A stretch of DNA of 64,000 nt, taken from positions 434,001 through 498,000 of the forward strand of contig NZ_VIWU01000001.1 of NCBI RefSeq assembly GCF_007994075.1, read 5' to 3'. Under the pieces are notes generated by a model, which saw only the letters and a program-made list of their open reading frames with translations, ran no database searches and was not told where the DNA came from. Shown in pieces: positions 43,239 through 52,057 of this stretch; position 1 is the stretch's first letter, and every line of letters begins with the position of its first letter. This stretch comes from Pseudonocardia hierapolitana (GTDB lineage Bacteria > Actinomycetota > Actinomycetes > Mycobacteriales > Pseudonocardiaceae). A program made the position numbers and the translations under genes.

Positions 43239-44740
43239 GCCGCCCTCCGGTCGCGGAAGAAGAGCGCCGTCTCGACCAGGTCCTCGTCGGGCCGGTCGCG
43301 CCCGGCGAGATCTGCGAGCGTCCACGCGACACGCAACGCCCTGTCTGCTCCGCGGGCCGTGAGCTGGCCCGACCGCAGGCCGGCGTCGAGCGGGCGGACC
43401 GCGCTGCGCGGAAGGGCGAACCGCGTGCGCAGAACGGGCCCCGGCACCTCGGCGTTGGTGCGGAAACCCAGCGCTCCCCACCGCTCGGCGGCCGCGCCCC
43501 GCGCCGCGAGGACCCGCGCCCGCACGGTGGCGGTGTCCTCGGCGTGGCCGGTGGCCGCGAGCGCGGTGACCGGGAACATGCGCGCCCGCAGGTCGACGCG
43601 GTCGAGCAGCGGGCCGGACAGCCGCCCGAGGTAGCGGCGACGCACGAGCGACGGGCAGACGCAGTCGCGGTCGTGGGCGGGTGCGCAGGGGCACGGGTTG
43701 GCCGCGAGCACGAGCTGGAAGCGGGCCGGGTACTGCACCGTGCCGTCGGCCCGCGCGAGCCGGACCTCCCCCTCTTCGAGGGGGGTGCGGAGCGAGTCGA
43801 GCAGGCTCGCTCCCCACTCCGGGGCCTCGTCGAGGAAGAGGACACCGAGGTGGGCCAGCGACACCGCACCCGGCCGCGCGATCCCGGAGCCGCCACCGAG
43901 GAGCGCGGCCATCGAGCTGGAGTGGTGCGGTGCGACGAACGGCGGAACGGTGCTCAGGACCCCGCCCGCGGGCAATCGCCCGGCCACCGACCGGATGGCC
44001 GCGAGCGCGAGCGACTCCTGCGACGTGAGCCGCGGGAGCAGGCCGACGAAGCGCTGCGCGAGCATCGTCTTGCCCGTGCCCGGCGGCCCGACGAGCAGGA
44101 CGTGATGGCCGCCCGCGGCGGCGATCTCGATGGCGTGCCGCGCGTCGTCCTGCCCCACGACGTCGGCGAGATCGGGTGGGTCGGGCGCGACGTCGTCGAC
44201 GGGCGGCTCCGGCCGGCGCAGCGCGCATGCGCCCTGGAGGAAGGAGAGCACGTCGGCGAGCCGCCCCGCGCCGTGCACCTCGATTCCCTCCACCAGCGCG
44301 GCCTCGGCGAGCACCGCCTCCGGCACCACGGCGCGCCGCATGCCCGCGTCCCGCGCCGCGAGAAGGCACGGCAGCACCCCGCGCACGGCCCGCAGCCTCC
44401 CGTCGAGGGCCAGCTCGCCGAGCAGGACCGTGCCGTCGAGCGCGGCCTGCGGCAGCACGTCACCGGCACCGAGCACTGCGCAGGCGAGGGCCAGGTCGAA
44501 GCCGCTGCCCGTCTTGCGCAGCGTGGCCGGGGAAAGCGCGAGCACGATCTTCTCCTTGGGCCAGGGGAACCCCGAGTTGACGACGGCCGCGCGCACGCGG
44601 TCCTTCGACTCGTGCAGGGACGCGTCGGGCAAGCCGAGCAGGTGGAGCCGGGGTAGGCCTTTGCCGAGGTCGGCCTCGATCTCCACGACGTGTCCCTCGA
44701 CGCCGAGGAGGGCCGCCGCGTAGGTGCGTGAGATCGGCAT
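43235..44740 (-). CDS. comM: YifB/ComM family Mg-chelatase-like ATPase
   Basis: This 501-residue protein has an N-terminal Lon-like fold (EIEADLGKGLPRLHLLGLPD), an AAA+ module with Walker A VGPPGTGKTMLA and Walker B VLFLDEAPEW, and a C-terminal ComM domain. ComM proteins act as helicases in branch migration during transformation. ATG 44740 shares one base with the yraN stop (TGATG). Confidence 0.95.
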   Translation of the reverse strand: MPISRTYAAALLGVEGHVVEIEADLGKGLPRLHLLGLPDASLHESKDRVRAAVVNSGFPWPKEKIVLALSPATLRKTGSGFDLALACAVLGAGDVLPQAALDGTVLLGELALDGRLRAVRGVLPCLLAARDAGMRRAVVPEAVLAEAALVEGIEVHGAGRLADVLSFLQGACALRRPEPPVDDVAPDPPDLADVVGQDDARHAIEIAAAGGHHVLLVGPPGTGKTMLAQRFVGLLPRLTSQESLALAAIRSVAGRLPAGGVLSTVPPFVAPHHSSSMAALLGGGSGIARPGAVSLAHLGVLFLDEAPEWGASLLDSLRTPLEEGEVRLARADGTVQYPARFQLVLAANPCPCAPAHDRDCVCPSLVRRRYLGRLSGPLLDRVDLRARMFPVTALAATGHAEDTATVRARVLAARGAAAERWGALGFRTNAEVPGPVLRTRFALPRSAVRPLDAGLRSGQLTARGADRALRVAWTLADLAGRDRPDEDLVETALFFRDRRAA

Positions 44741-45096
44741 CAGAACGCCGCCTCGTAGTGCTGGACGGTGACCGGCGCGCCGGGCTCGGCGACGACGGCG
44801 AGCACGTCGAACCGGACCGGGACCCAGCGCACCTGGTGGGCCTGGAGCCAGGCGTTGGTGACCAGCCGGATGCGGGCCACCTTGCGCGCGTCGACGGCCT
44901 CGGCCGGCTCGCCGTACCGGGTGCCCGAGCGGGTCTTGACCTCGCACACCACGAGCCGGGTGGAGTCGGTGGCCACCAGGTCGATCTCCCCGTGGCGGCA
45001 CCGCCAGTTGCGCGAGAGGATCACCAGACCCTGCTGCTCGAGGTAACGGGCCGCGAGGTCCTCACCGCGGCGCCCGAGCACGTCCTTCGCTGCCAT
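44740..45096 (-). CDS. UPF0102 (YraN) nuclease-like protein
   Basis: This 118-residue protein has the YraN restriction-endonuclease-like fold: GRRGEDLAARYLEQQG, the metal-binding pattern in WRCRHGEIDLVATD and VCEVKTRSGTRYGEPAEA. Its true role is not well defined. It starts at ATG 45096 without an obvious Shine-Dalgarno sequence and leads the comM-dprA operon. Confidence 0.93.
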   Translation of the reverse strand: MAAKDVLGRRGEDLAARYLEQQGLVILSRNWRCRHGEIDLVATDSTRLVVCEVKTRSGTRYGEPAEAVDARKVARIRLVTNAWLQAHQVRWVPVRFDVLAVVAEPGAPVTVQHYEAAF

Positions 45097-45213
45097 ACCG
45101 ACAACGATCGGCGAGCCGGGGGGAGGCGGACAGGCTGATCGGAGATCTGTGGACAGCCGGGGGGCGAGGTGGACAACTCCCGGTCCGGAGGAACGGGCTG
45201 TCGGTACGAGTTG

Positions 45214-45537
45214 CTAGCTGCCGAACTGGTTGCCCTCCGGCAACCGCAGGTCGGGCTTCTCGAGCTCCTCGACGTTGACGTCCTTGAACGTCAGCACGCG
45301 CACGTTCTTGACGAACCGGGCCGGCCGGTACATGTCCCAGACCCACGCGTCGGACATCCGGACCTCGAAGTAGATCTCCCCGTCGGCGTTGCGCGCGGCT
45401 ACGTCGACGGAGTTGGCCAGGTAGAAGCGCCGCTCCGTCTCCACGACGTAGGAGAACTGGGCCACGATGTCCCGGTACTCCTTGTAGAGCGTGAGCTCCA
45501 TCTCGGTCTCGTACTTCTCGAGATCCTCGGCGCTCAC
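45214..45537 (-). CDS. DUF2469 protein
   Basis: This 107-residue conserved actinobacterial protein carries the typical acidic start ([20 protein letters not shown]) and the [20 protein letters not shown] core. Function is unknown. GTG 45537 overlaps the rnhB stop, matching the conserved rnhB-DUF2469 pair. Confidence 0.94.
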   Translation of the reverse strand: MSAEDLEKYETEMELTLYKEYRDIVAQFSYVVETERRFYLANSVDVAARNADGEIYFEVRMSDAWVWDMYRPARFVKNVRVLTFKDVNVEELEKPDLRLPEGNQFGS

Positions 45538-46412
45538 GGTGCTACCCCTCCTCTGGAACCCTCGGACGTCCCGACGGCCAGCGCCCCATTGTGGACCAGA
45601 CCCTCTTCGAGGTCCTCCCCCAGCCCCGCCTCGATCGTGTCGTCCATGAAGTCTTCGTCGAACGCGTCCTCGTCGAGCACGACGGGAGCCGGTCGCACCC
45701 CGTCGCGCGCAGCGCGCACGTTCACGAACGAGTACCGGTGCACCCGGCTGGGCCCGTGCGTGAGCATCGCCTCGTCGTGCACCGGGGTGCAGTAGCCCTT
45801 GTGCTCGGCGAAGCCGTACTGCGGGAACTCGGCGTCCAGCGCGACCATGATCCGGTCCCGGGTGACCTTGGCCAGCACCGACGCCGCCGCCACGCACGCG
45901 GCGACCTGGTCGCCCTTGGGCACGGCGAGCGCCGGCGTGCCGAACCCGCGCACGGCGAACCCGTCGGTGAGGACGTATCCGGGCACGGTGGTGAGGCCTG
46001 CGACGGCACGGCGCATGCCCTCGACGTTGGCCACGTGCACCCCGCGGCGGTCGACCTCCTCCGGTGGGATCACCACGATGGAGAGGTCCTCCGCCCTGCG
46101 CCGGATCAGTGTGTAGTACTCCTCCCGCGCCGCGGCCGTGAGGAGCTTCGAGTCGGTGAGGCCGTCGAGCCGCTTCGCGTCGCCGGGACGCAGGACGCAC
46201 GCGGCGACGACGAGGGGGCCCGCGCAGGCGCCCCGCCCGGCCTCGTCGACGCCCGCGACCGGCCCGAGGCCGTGCCGGTGCAGGGTGCTCTGCAACGTCC
46301 AGCTCCCCGCCGAGCGCCGGACGACGGCGCGGGCCGGACGCAGCTCGGGCGGCAGCATGGTGCGCACCGGGCGGCGCCGCGCCCGCCGCTGGGGTACAGG
46401 TCGTACGGCCAT
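45534..46412 (-). CDS. rnhB: Ribonuclease HII
   Basis: This 292-residue enzyme removes RNA from DNA-RNA hybrids. [20 protein letters not shown] holds the first two acidic residues, LTDSKLLT and VTRDRIM are further signatures, and [11 protein letters not shown] is near the end of the core. The C-terminus is extended by an acidic tail of about 55 residues. The start may be ATG 46412 or, 18 codons later, ATG 46358. Confidence 0.95.
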   Translation of the reverse strand: MAVRPVPQRRARRRPVRTMLPPELRPARAVVRRSAGSWTLQSTLHRHGLGPVAGVDEAGRGACAGPLVVAACVLRPGDAKRLDGLTDSKLLTAAAREEYYTLIRRRAEDLSIVVIPPEEVDRRGVHVANVEGMRRAVAGLTTVPGYVLTDGFAVRGFGTPALAVPKGDQVAACVAAASVLAKVTRDRIMVALDAEFPQYGFAEHKGYCTPVHDEAMLTHGPSRVHRYSFVNVRAARDGVRPAPVVLDEDAFDEDFMDDTIEAGLGEDLEEGLVHNGALAVGTSEGSRGGVAP

Positions 46413-46451
46413 CGAGGAGCAGTCTGCGCCAAGCGGTGAACGACCGTGCGC

Positions 46452-47738
46452 TCAGGGTCGTGGTCCGGGGCGCCGCCTCGGGAGGAACTCCGGGAACAGC
46501 AGTTCACGGCGCTGGCGCCGGCGCCGGAGCAGGGCGATCGGCAGCGTGCCGAGCATCCCGAGGGCGAGCGGCGCGCCCGCGGTCGCGTCCTGGGCGGCCA
46601 TGCCGACGGCGGTGGACTGCGGGTTCTGGGCGGCGACCCACCCGAGCCGGTCGAAGGGCAGCACGATCATCCGGGCCTGCCCGATCACGTTCTCGACGGG
46701 CACGGCGCCGTGGTCGGGCATCCGCGAGTCGGCCGAGTTGTTGCGGCTGTCACCCATCATCCACAGCTGTCCCTCGGGCACCGTGACGGGACCGAAGGAG
46801 GCCTGCTTGGGCGGCCCGGCGTCGGGCAGGTAGAAGATGTACGGCTCGTCGAGCGAGTTGCCGTCGACCATCACCTGGCCCCGCGAGTCGCAGCACTGCA
46901 CGGTCTGCCCGCCGACGGCGATGACCCGCTTGACGAAGTCCTTCTCGTCGGGCGGGGCGAGCCCGATCAGGGAGCCGAACAGCTGCAGCCCCCGAACGAC
47001 CGGGCTGCTCGGCTCCTGGACGTCGACCTCACTGCTCCAGCTGTCCGGCCCCCGGAACACCACGACGTCGCCGGGCGCGGGCTCGGTGAAGCGATAGGTG
47101 ATCTTGTCGACGAGCACCCGGTCGTTGTTGCAGCCGGTGCAGCCGTGCAGCGTGGTCTCCATCGACCCGGAGGGGATGACGTAGACCTTCGCGAGGAACG
47201 TCTGGATCAGGAACGTGAGGACGAGAGCCACCACGATCAGGATCGGCAGCTCTTTCCAGAACGTGGGCCGCCTGCGCCGGCCGGGCTTCAGCTTGCGCCC
47301 GCTCGCCTCGACCTGCTGCTTGTACGCCGCCGCAGGCCTGCCGTCGGGCGACGCGCCCGCACGGCGGCGGTGCCGGCCGGGAACCTCCCCCTGAGCGGGC
47401 TCGCCCGTGGGCGGCCCACCTGCGAGGAGGTCGCCGTGCACGACGGTGGGCTCGTCGTCGGCGGGATCGGGGCGGCGAGGCGGCGCAGGGCGTGCCGACC
47501 GGGCCGACGGGACCCGGCCGCCGGGCGGCGGCCGACGCGGCCCGTCGGGGGGAAGACCGCCCGCCGGGCCGCCCTGGGGACGCCCGTTCGGGATCGGCGG
47601 CCGGGACGGCGGGAGGTCCGGGCGCTGTCCCGGCGGCACGGGCCCGGGGTTCCGCGGCACGAACGGCTCCCCCGGCGGCGAGAACCGCTGGTGTGCGGCC
47701 CGCCGGTCGTCGGGGAGCTCGGGGAGGGCCACGCCCAC
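46452..47738 (-). CDS. lepB: Signal peptidase I with long proline-rich N-terminal tail
   Basis: This 428-residue type I signal peptidase removes signal peptides from exported proteins. One membrane helix (PILIVVALVLTFLIQTFLA) is followed by the catalytic Ser192 in VIPSGSME and the base Lys270 in FVKRVIAVGG, then the MGDSRNNSADSR box. A second hydrophobic stretch is near the C-terminus. About 160 residues precede the helix and are rich in Pro, Arg and Gly; they would lie in the cytoplasm. The start is GTG 47738, with GTG 47732 as an alternative. Confidence 0.95.
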   Translation of the reverse strand: MGVALPELPDDRRAAHQRFSPPGEPFVPRNPGPVPPGQRPDLPPSRPPIPNGRPQGGPAGGLPPDGPRRPPPGGRVPSARSARPAPPRRPDPADDEPTVVHGDLLAGGPPTGEPAQGEVPGRHRRRAGASPDGRPAAAYKQQVEASGRKLKPGRRRRPTFWKELPILIVVALVLTFLIQTFLAKVYVIPSGSMETTLHGCTGCNNDRVLVDKITYRFTEPAPGDVVVFRGPDSWSSEVDVQEPSSPVVRGLQLFGSLIGLAPPDEKDFVKRVIAVGGQTVQCCDSRGQVMVDGNSLDEPYIFYLPDAGPPKQASFGPVTVPEGQLWMMGDSRNNSADSRMPDHGAVPVENVIGQARMIVLPFDRLGWVAAQNPQSTAVGMAAQDATAGAPLALGMLGTLPIALLRRRRQRRELLFPEFLPRRRPGPRP

Positions 47739-47765
47739 GAGGCTACGGCAACCGCGCCGGAATGG

Positions 47766-48125
47766 TCAGGACGCGGACGTGGTCTCGCGCTTCTCCTTGA
47801 TCTTCGCGGCCTTGCCGCGCAGCTCACGGAGGTAGTACAGCTTCGCGCGGCGGACGTCGCCGCGGGTGAAGACCTCGATCTTGTCGATGTTCGGGGAGTG
47901 CACCGGGAAGGTGCGCTCGACGCCGACACCGAACGAGACCTTGCGGACCGTGAAGGTCTCCCGGGCCGCGGAGCCCTGGCGCCGGATGACGACGCCCTGG
48001 AAGACCTGGATGCGGGACCGGTTGCCCTCGATGACCTTCACGTGCACCTTGAGCGTGTCGCCCGGCCGGAATGCGGGGATGTCGGACCGCAGCAGCTGTG
48101 CGTCCAGTGCGTCCAGGGTGTTCAT
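47766..48125 (-). CDS. rplS: 50S ribosomal protein L19
   Basis: This 119-residue protein shows the L19 core ([56 protein letters not shown]). It starts at ATG 48125. Transcription probably begins near the element at 48226-48242, leaving a leader of about 90-100 bases. Confidence 0.98.
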   Translation of the reverse strand: MNTLDALDAQLLRSDIPAFRPGDTLKVHVKVIEGNRSRIQVFQGVVIRRQGSAARETFTVRKVSFGVGVERTFPVHSPNIDKIEVFTRGDVRRAKLYYLRELRGKAAKIKEKRETTSAS

Positions 48126-48225
48126 CGCGAAGATCCGTCCTCGGTGATAGCGGTCGTGCAGGGGCGCCGTACGTACCGTCAAGTCTCGAGGCGCCGGGCA
48201 GGCCCGTCGGGCGCGGGCAACCAGT

Positions 48226-48242
48226 CCATAGTGCCAGACGCG
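48226..48242 (-). promoter_or_regulatory. rplS promoter-like element shared with rpsP
   Basis: On the minus strand this reads CGCGTCTGGCACTATGG. It matches the element upstream of rpsP (55093-55109) at 15 of 17 bases. CACTAT would fit a -10 box. It lies about 100 bases upstream of the rplS ATG. Confidence 0.6.
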
Positions 48243-48249
48243 AGATCGG

Positions 48250-48265
48250 CGGGTGAAATCACCCG
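48250..48265. terminator. Hairpin across the trmD stop codon
   Basis: CGGGTGA-AA-TCACCCG is a perfect 7-2-7 inverted repeat that includes the trmD stop (48261-48259). It lies just upstream of the rplS promoter element. It could weaken read-through from trmD, but the 2-base loop is tight and there is no U-tract. Confidence 0.35.
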
Positions 48266-49011
48266 TCCCGCAGGCGCGCGAGGAACGCCCGGTCGGCGTC
48301 GTCGAGGGCGTCCTCGGGGAGGGCGGCCAGCAGGTCGGGGCGCCGCTGCGCGGTGCGTTCCAGCGCGCGGTCGCGCCGCCAGCGGGCGATCTTGGCGTGG
48401 TTGCCGCTGCGCAGCACCTCCGGCACGGCGAGCCCGCGCCAGACCTCCGGCCGCGTGTACGCGGGACCTTCCAGGAGGCCGTCGGAGAACGAGTCCTGCT
48501 GCGCGGACGCCGGGTTGCCCAGCACGCCGGGCAGCAACCGCACCACCGCCTCCACCATCACCAGCACCGCGACCTCGCCGCCGACCAGCACGTAGTCGCC
48601 GATGCTCACCTCGTCCACCGGCAGGTCGCGGCGCCGGGCGTCGTCGACGACGCGCTGGTCGATGCCCTCGTAACGCCCGCAGGCGAAGACCAGTCGCTCC
48701 TCGCCGGTCCACGCCTGCGCCGTGGCCTGCGTGAACGGCCGCCCTGCCGGGGTGGGCACGACGATCCGCGCCGGGCGCTCGTCGAGCGCCAGCACGGCGT
48801 CGAGCGCCTCCCCCCACACCTGGGGACGCATCACCATGCCCGGACCGCCCCCGTACGGGGAGTCGTCGACGGCCTGGTGGACGTCGCGGGTCCAGCTGCG
48901 CAGGTCGTGCACGGCGAGGTCGACGAGCCCCGCGCCGATCGCCCGCCCGAGCAACGCCTCGCGCAGCGGTGCCAGGTAGCCGGGGAAGATCGTGATGACG
49001 TCGATCCGCAC
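48259..49011 (-). CDS. trmD: tRNA (guanine37-N1)-methyltransferase
   Basis: This 250-residue SPOUT-family enzyme methylates G37 of tRNAs reading CNN codons. The knotted SAM site shows [32 protein letters not shown] and the [20 protein letters not shown] segment. It starts at GTG 49011. Normally trmD directly follows rimM; here a 4.7-kb accessory block separates them. Confidence 0.97.
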   Translation of the reverse strand: MRIDVITIFPGYLAPLREALLGRAIGAGLVDLAVHDLRSWTRDVHQAVDDSPYGGGPGMVMRPQVWGEALDAVLALDERPARIVVPTPAGRPFTQATAQAWTGEERLVFACGRYEGIDQRVVDDARRRDLPVDEVSIGDYVLVGGEVAVLVMVEAVVRLLPGVLGNPASAQQDSFSDGLLEGPAYTRPEVWRGLAVPEVLRSGNHAKIARWRRDRALERTAQRRPDLLAALPEDALDDADRAFLARLRDG

Positions 49012-49045
49012 GGACGGATGCTGCCAGGCGCCTCCGGGCAGGGTC

Positions 49046-49618
49046 TCAGCCGGCCTTGCGCCCGCGCACCAGTTCCTCGACGACCACCCGGGCCGGCTCC
49101 AGCCGCACCCCTCGAGCGGCCAGGATGTGGTGGGCGGCTCCGCCCTCGGTGTGGATCAGCCCGAGCAGGATGTGCTCGGTGCCGATGTGGTCGTGCCCGA
49201 GGTGGATCGCCTCGCGCAGGGCGAGCTCGAGCGCCTTCTTGGCGGGGCCCTCGAACGGGATGTGACCGAAGAGGCGGCCGGCCGGCCCGCCGAGGGCGGC
49301 CCGGGTGCGGTCGAGCGCGCCCGGCCCGAACGCCTCCTCCACCTGGCGCCGCACCTCGTCGAGGTCGATCCCGATCGTGGACAGCGCCTCCGCGTCGAGG
49401 GCCGCGGCCGGGCCGGGCCGCAGGCGGTCGACCTCGCGCAGCACGTCGGCCCGGTCGACGCCGAACCGCTCCAGCACGGCGAGCGCGAGGTTGTCCGGCA
49501 CGGCGTAGAGCGCGGCGAGCAGGTGCTCGGTGCGGATCTCGTCCGCCTTCCGCGTCCGTGCCTCCTCCTGAGCTCCGACGACGACCTGACGAGCCTCGCC
49601 GGTGAACCGTTCGAACAT
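49046..49618 (-). CDS. Stand-alone double Clp-N domain protein
   Basis: This 190-residue protein is two Clp N-terminal motifs and nothing else: [20 protein letters not shown] with [13 protein letters not shown] at the start, and [20 protein letters not shown] with [13 protein letters not shown] at about residues 120-160. It lacks the ATPase modules of ClpC. It starts at ATG 49618, 9 bases after the small HTH gene at 49628, so the two are one operon. Clp-N repeats bind adaptors and substrates, so regulation of a Clp protease is plausible but unproven. Confidence 0.85.
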   Translation of the reverse strand: MFERFTGEARQVVVGAQEEARTRKADEIRTEHLLAALYAVPDNLALAVLERFGVDRADVLREVDRLRPGPAAALDAEALSTIGIDLDEVRRQVEEAFGPGALDRTRAALGGPAGRLFGHIPFEGPAKKALELALREAIHLGHDHIGTEHILLGLIHTEGGAAHHILAARGVRLEPARVVVEELVRGRKAG

Positions 49619-49627
49619 CTCGTCCCC

Positions 49628-49843
49628 TCAGAATCCGTACCGGCGGTACTTCTTGTGCACGGCCTGCCTGCTCACCCGCAGGGCGTCCGCGATCTGCTGC
49701 CAGGACCAGCCCTGGGCCCGCGCGTTCGAGACCTGCAGCTCCTCCAGCGACTCCAGCAGTCCCCGCAGGGACGCCACTGCCGCCAACCCGACGGCCGGGT
49801 CCCTGCTGGACGCCGCCGCCGCGACCTTCGTGGCATCGCTCAT
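49628..49843 (-). CDS. Small helix-turn-helix protein paired with the Clp-N protein
   Basis: This 71-residue protein ends in a helix-turn-helix (GWSWQQIADALRVSRQAVHK, then KYRRYGF) after an N-terminal helical region of about 35 residues that probably dimerises. It starts at ATG 49843. Two inverted repeats begin 4 bases upstream, so it almost certainly binds there and regulates its own operon with the Clp-N gene. Confidence 0.82.
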   Translation of the reverse strand: MSDATKVAAAASSRDPAVGLAAVASLRGLLESLEELQVSNARAQGWSWQQIADALRVSRQAVHKKYRRYGF

Positions 49844-49847
49844 GCCC

Positions 49848-49892
49848 GTCAACCTACGTTGACACGGGCCGTCGTGTCAACCTGAGTTGACA
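49848..49892. promoter_or_regulatory. Doubled operator upstream of the HTH/Clp-N operon
   Basis: Two copies of GTCAAC-N4-GTTGAC occur: GTCAACCTACGTTGAC at 49848-49863 and TGTCAACCTGAGTTGACA at 49875-49892. Their centres are about 28 bases apart. The inner arms also form GTTGACAC-N8-GTGTCAAC (49858-49881). This suits cooperative binding of two dimers of the HTH protein. The divergent oxidase gene starts 90 bases away and could share control. Confidence 0.75.
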
Positions 49893-49982
49893 GGACGGGC
49901 ACTGGGCCGAACGGCCGTTGCCAGCACGTTCGTTCAGGAGTCCACTGGACGCCCGCCAGCCCACCGTCACGAGGAGGGCACC

Positions 49983-51353
49983 ATGACCACCATCGCCGAG
50001 CTGCGCGAACAGGTCCGCGGGCCTGTCATCGAGCCGGGGGACGACGGCTACGACGAGCACCGTCGGGTCCACAACGGCGTCCACGACAGACGACCGGCAC
50101 TCATCGTCAGAGCCACGTCGACGGCCGACGCCGTCGCGGTCGTGAACCACGCCCGCGAGGCCGGCCTCGACCTCGCGGTGCGGGGCGGCGGGCACAGCGC
50201 ACCGGGGTTCGGAACGTGCGACGACGGCGTCGTGCTCGACCTGTCCCTGATGAACAACGTGTACGTGGATCGGCTGACGAAGACCGCCCGCACCGGTGCC
50301 GGCGCCACCTGGGGCGACTTCAACCACGCCACCCACGCCTACGGGCTCGCCACGACCGGCGGCATCATCTCGACCACCGGCGTGAGCGGCCTGACGCTCG
50401 GCGGCGGGGTCGGCTACCTCGTGCGCGGCTGCGGGCTGACGTGCGACAACCTCGCGAGCGCCGAGGTCGTCACCGCCGACGGCCGCATCGTCGTCGCGAG
50501 CGAGCACGAGAACGAAGACCTGCTCTGGGCCCTCCGGGGTGGCGGCGGGAACTTCGGCGTCGTGACCTCGCTCGAGCTCGGCCTGCACGACGTCGGCACC
50601 ATCTACGGCGGCCCACTCCTCTACGAGGTCGCGGACGCGCCTGCGGTCATGCGGGCGTACGACGAGTACATCCAGGACGCCCCCGAGCATCTCGGGGCGT
50701 TCTTCGGCTGGCAGATGGCGCCGCCCCTGCCGTTCATCCCCGAGGACCGCCACGGCGACATGTTCTGCGTCATGGTCACGTGCTGGAGCGGCCGGCCGGA
50801 ACAGGGCGAGCAGGCGATCAAGCCGTTCCGCGACGTCGCCGAGGTCAAGGCCGAGCACGTGGGCCCCATGCCCTACCCCGCGCTCAACACGGCGTTCGAC
50901 GGGCTCTTCTACAAGGGGATGCGGCAGTACTGGAAGGCCGACTTCGTCCGCGACCTGCCCGACGAGGCCATCGCGAAGCACGCCGAGTACGGACCGCCGA
51001 CGCCGAGCCTCACGTCGACGATGCACCTCTACTCGATCAACGGCGCCCCGTCACGGGTCGGTCCGGAGGAGACGGCGTTCGGCCACCGCGACGCGCGGTA
51101 CGTGATGGTCATGGCCGCGTTCTACGACACTCCGGCCGAGGACGAGGGCGCCATCCGGTGGGTGCGGGACTACTACGACGCCGTCCACCCCTACGCGGGG
51201 ACGGAAGGCGGGTACATCAACATGCTGTCGGAGGACGAGGGCCGCGTGCCGCAGAACTACGGGCGGAACTACGAGAGGCTGCAGCAGGTCAAGGCCACCT
51301 ACGACCCGGACAACCTGTTCCACGTCAACCAGAACATCACTCCGGCGCGGTGA
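49983..51353 (+). CDS. Berberine-bridge-type FAD-linked oxidase
   Basis: This 456-residue flavoprotein has the VAO/BBE fold: an FAD-binding PCMH domain at about residues 35-205 and a C-terminal BBE segment (YDPDNLFHVNQNI). His71 in RGGGHSAPG is at the usual covalent-FAD position; Cys150 and Cys154 in VRGCGLTCDN are candidates for a second flavin link, though I cannot tell which. There is no signal peptide. It starts at ATG 49983 after a GAGGAGGG sequence. The substrate is unknown; relatives oxidise sugars or secondary metabolites. Confidence 0.88.
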   Translation: MTTIAELREQVRGPVIEPGDDGYDEHRRVHNGVHDRRPALIVRATSTADAVAVVNHAREAGLDLAVRGGGHSAPGFGTCDDGVVLDLSLMNNVYVDRLTKTARTGAGATWGDFNHATHAYGLATTGGIISTTGVSGLTLGGGVGYLVRGCGLTCDNLASAEVVTADGRIVVASEHENEDLLWALRGGGGNFGVVTSLELGLHDVGTIYGGPLLYEVADAPAVMRAYDEYIQDAPEHLGAFFGWQMAPPLPFIPEDRHGDMFCVMVTCWSGRPEQGEQAIKPFRDVAEVKAEHVGPMPYPALNTAFDGLFYKGMRQYWKADFVRDLPDEAIAKHAEYGPPTPSLTSTMHLYSINGAPSRVGPEETAFGHRDARYVMVMAAFYDTPAEDEGAIRWVRDYYDAVHPYAGTEGGYINMLSEDEGRVPQNYGRNYERLQQVKATYDPDNLFHVNQNITPAR

Positions 51354-52038
51354 CGAGCGTCGCCTCGATCCCGTCCAGCAGCCACTCGAGGATCCGCTCG
51401 AACGACTGCGGCGCGGGGTCGAGGCGGGCCGGGTCGTTCGCCCACCGGATGAAGTGCGGGTAGCGACCCTCCTCGGTGATCCGCTGCAGGTAGGGCCGGA
51501 CCGCATCGGTGAGGTCCTCGTCGGTCGGCAGCCCGGCCCGCTCCCGCATCGCCCGCTCCTCGAGCAGCGCGAGCCCTGAGCCGAAGACGTGCCCCAGCAC
51601 CGTGTTGACCGCCCCCATCCGCTCGGCCGCACCGAGGTCGAACGCCTCGAGCGGGGCAAGCGCGGCGTCGTAGAGAGCGAGCGCGTGCGGGCCGAGCGGC
51701 GGGCGGCTGAACGCGAGCCGGGCGAACCACGGGTGCCGCTGGACGGCCTCCCAGCCGGAGAGTCCGAGCCCGCGCAGGCCGGTGCGCCAGTCCCCCGCCG
51801 GGACCACGATCTCGCCGTAGACCTCGTCGACCATGAGGTCGGTCAACCCGTCCTTGCTGCCCACGTACCGGTACAGGGACATCGGCGTGCTCGAACCGAC
51901 GCGTGCGGCGACCGCGCGCATCGTGACCTCGCCGCGGACGTCCGCGTCGGCAAGCGCGATCGCCGCCGCCACGATGCGCTCCCGGCTGAGCTGCTCGCCG
52001 CGCGGCGCGGCGGGCTCGTCGAACCACACGAGGCTCAT
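51337..52038 (-). CDS. TetR-family regulator
   Basis: This 233-residue protein has a TetR helix-turn-helix at about residues 20-70 (RERIVAAAIALADADVRGEV, then TMRAVAARVGSSTPMSLYRY) and a TetR C-terminal domain of the TetR_C_1 type. It starts at ATG 52038 and is divergent from the FAD monooxygenase, with two operators between and over that gene's start. Its 3' end overlaps the oxidase gene by 17 bases. TACGAT 7 bases before its ATG could be a -10 box for a leaderless transcript. Confidence 0.9.
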   Translation of the reverse strand: MSLVWFDEPAAPRGEQLSRERIVAAAIALADADVRGEVTMRAVAARVGSSTPMSLYRYVGSKDGLTDLMVDEVYGEIVVPAGDWRTGLRGLGLSGWEAVQRHPWFARLAFSRPPLGPHALALYDAALAPLEAFDLGAAERMGAVNTVLGHVFGSGLALLEERAMRERAGLPTDEDLTDAVRPYLQRITEEGRYPHFIRWANDPARLDPAPQSFERILEWLLDGIEATLVTAPE

Positions 52039-52057
52039 TGCGCCATCGTAGTGGCGC

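Noticed and set aside
48144..48182. TTGACG and TATCAC as an rplS promoter
   Set aside because: They are about 27 bases apart, too far for a sigma-70-type promoter; the element at 48226 shared with rpsP is the better candidate.
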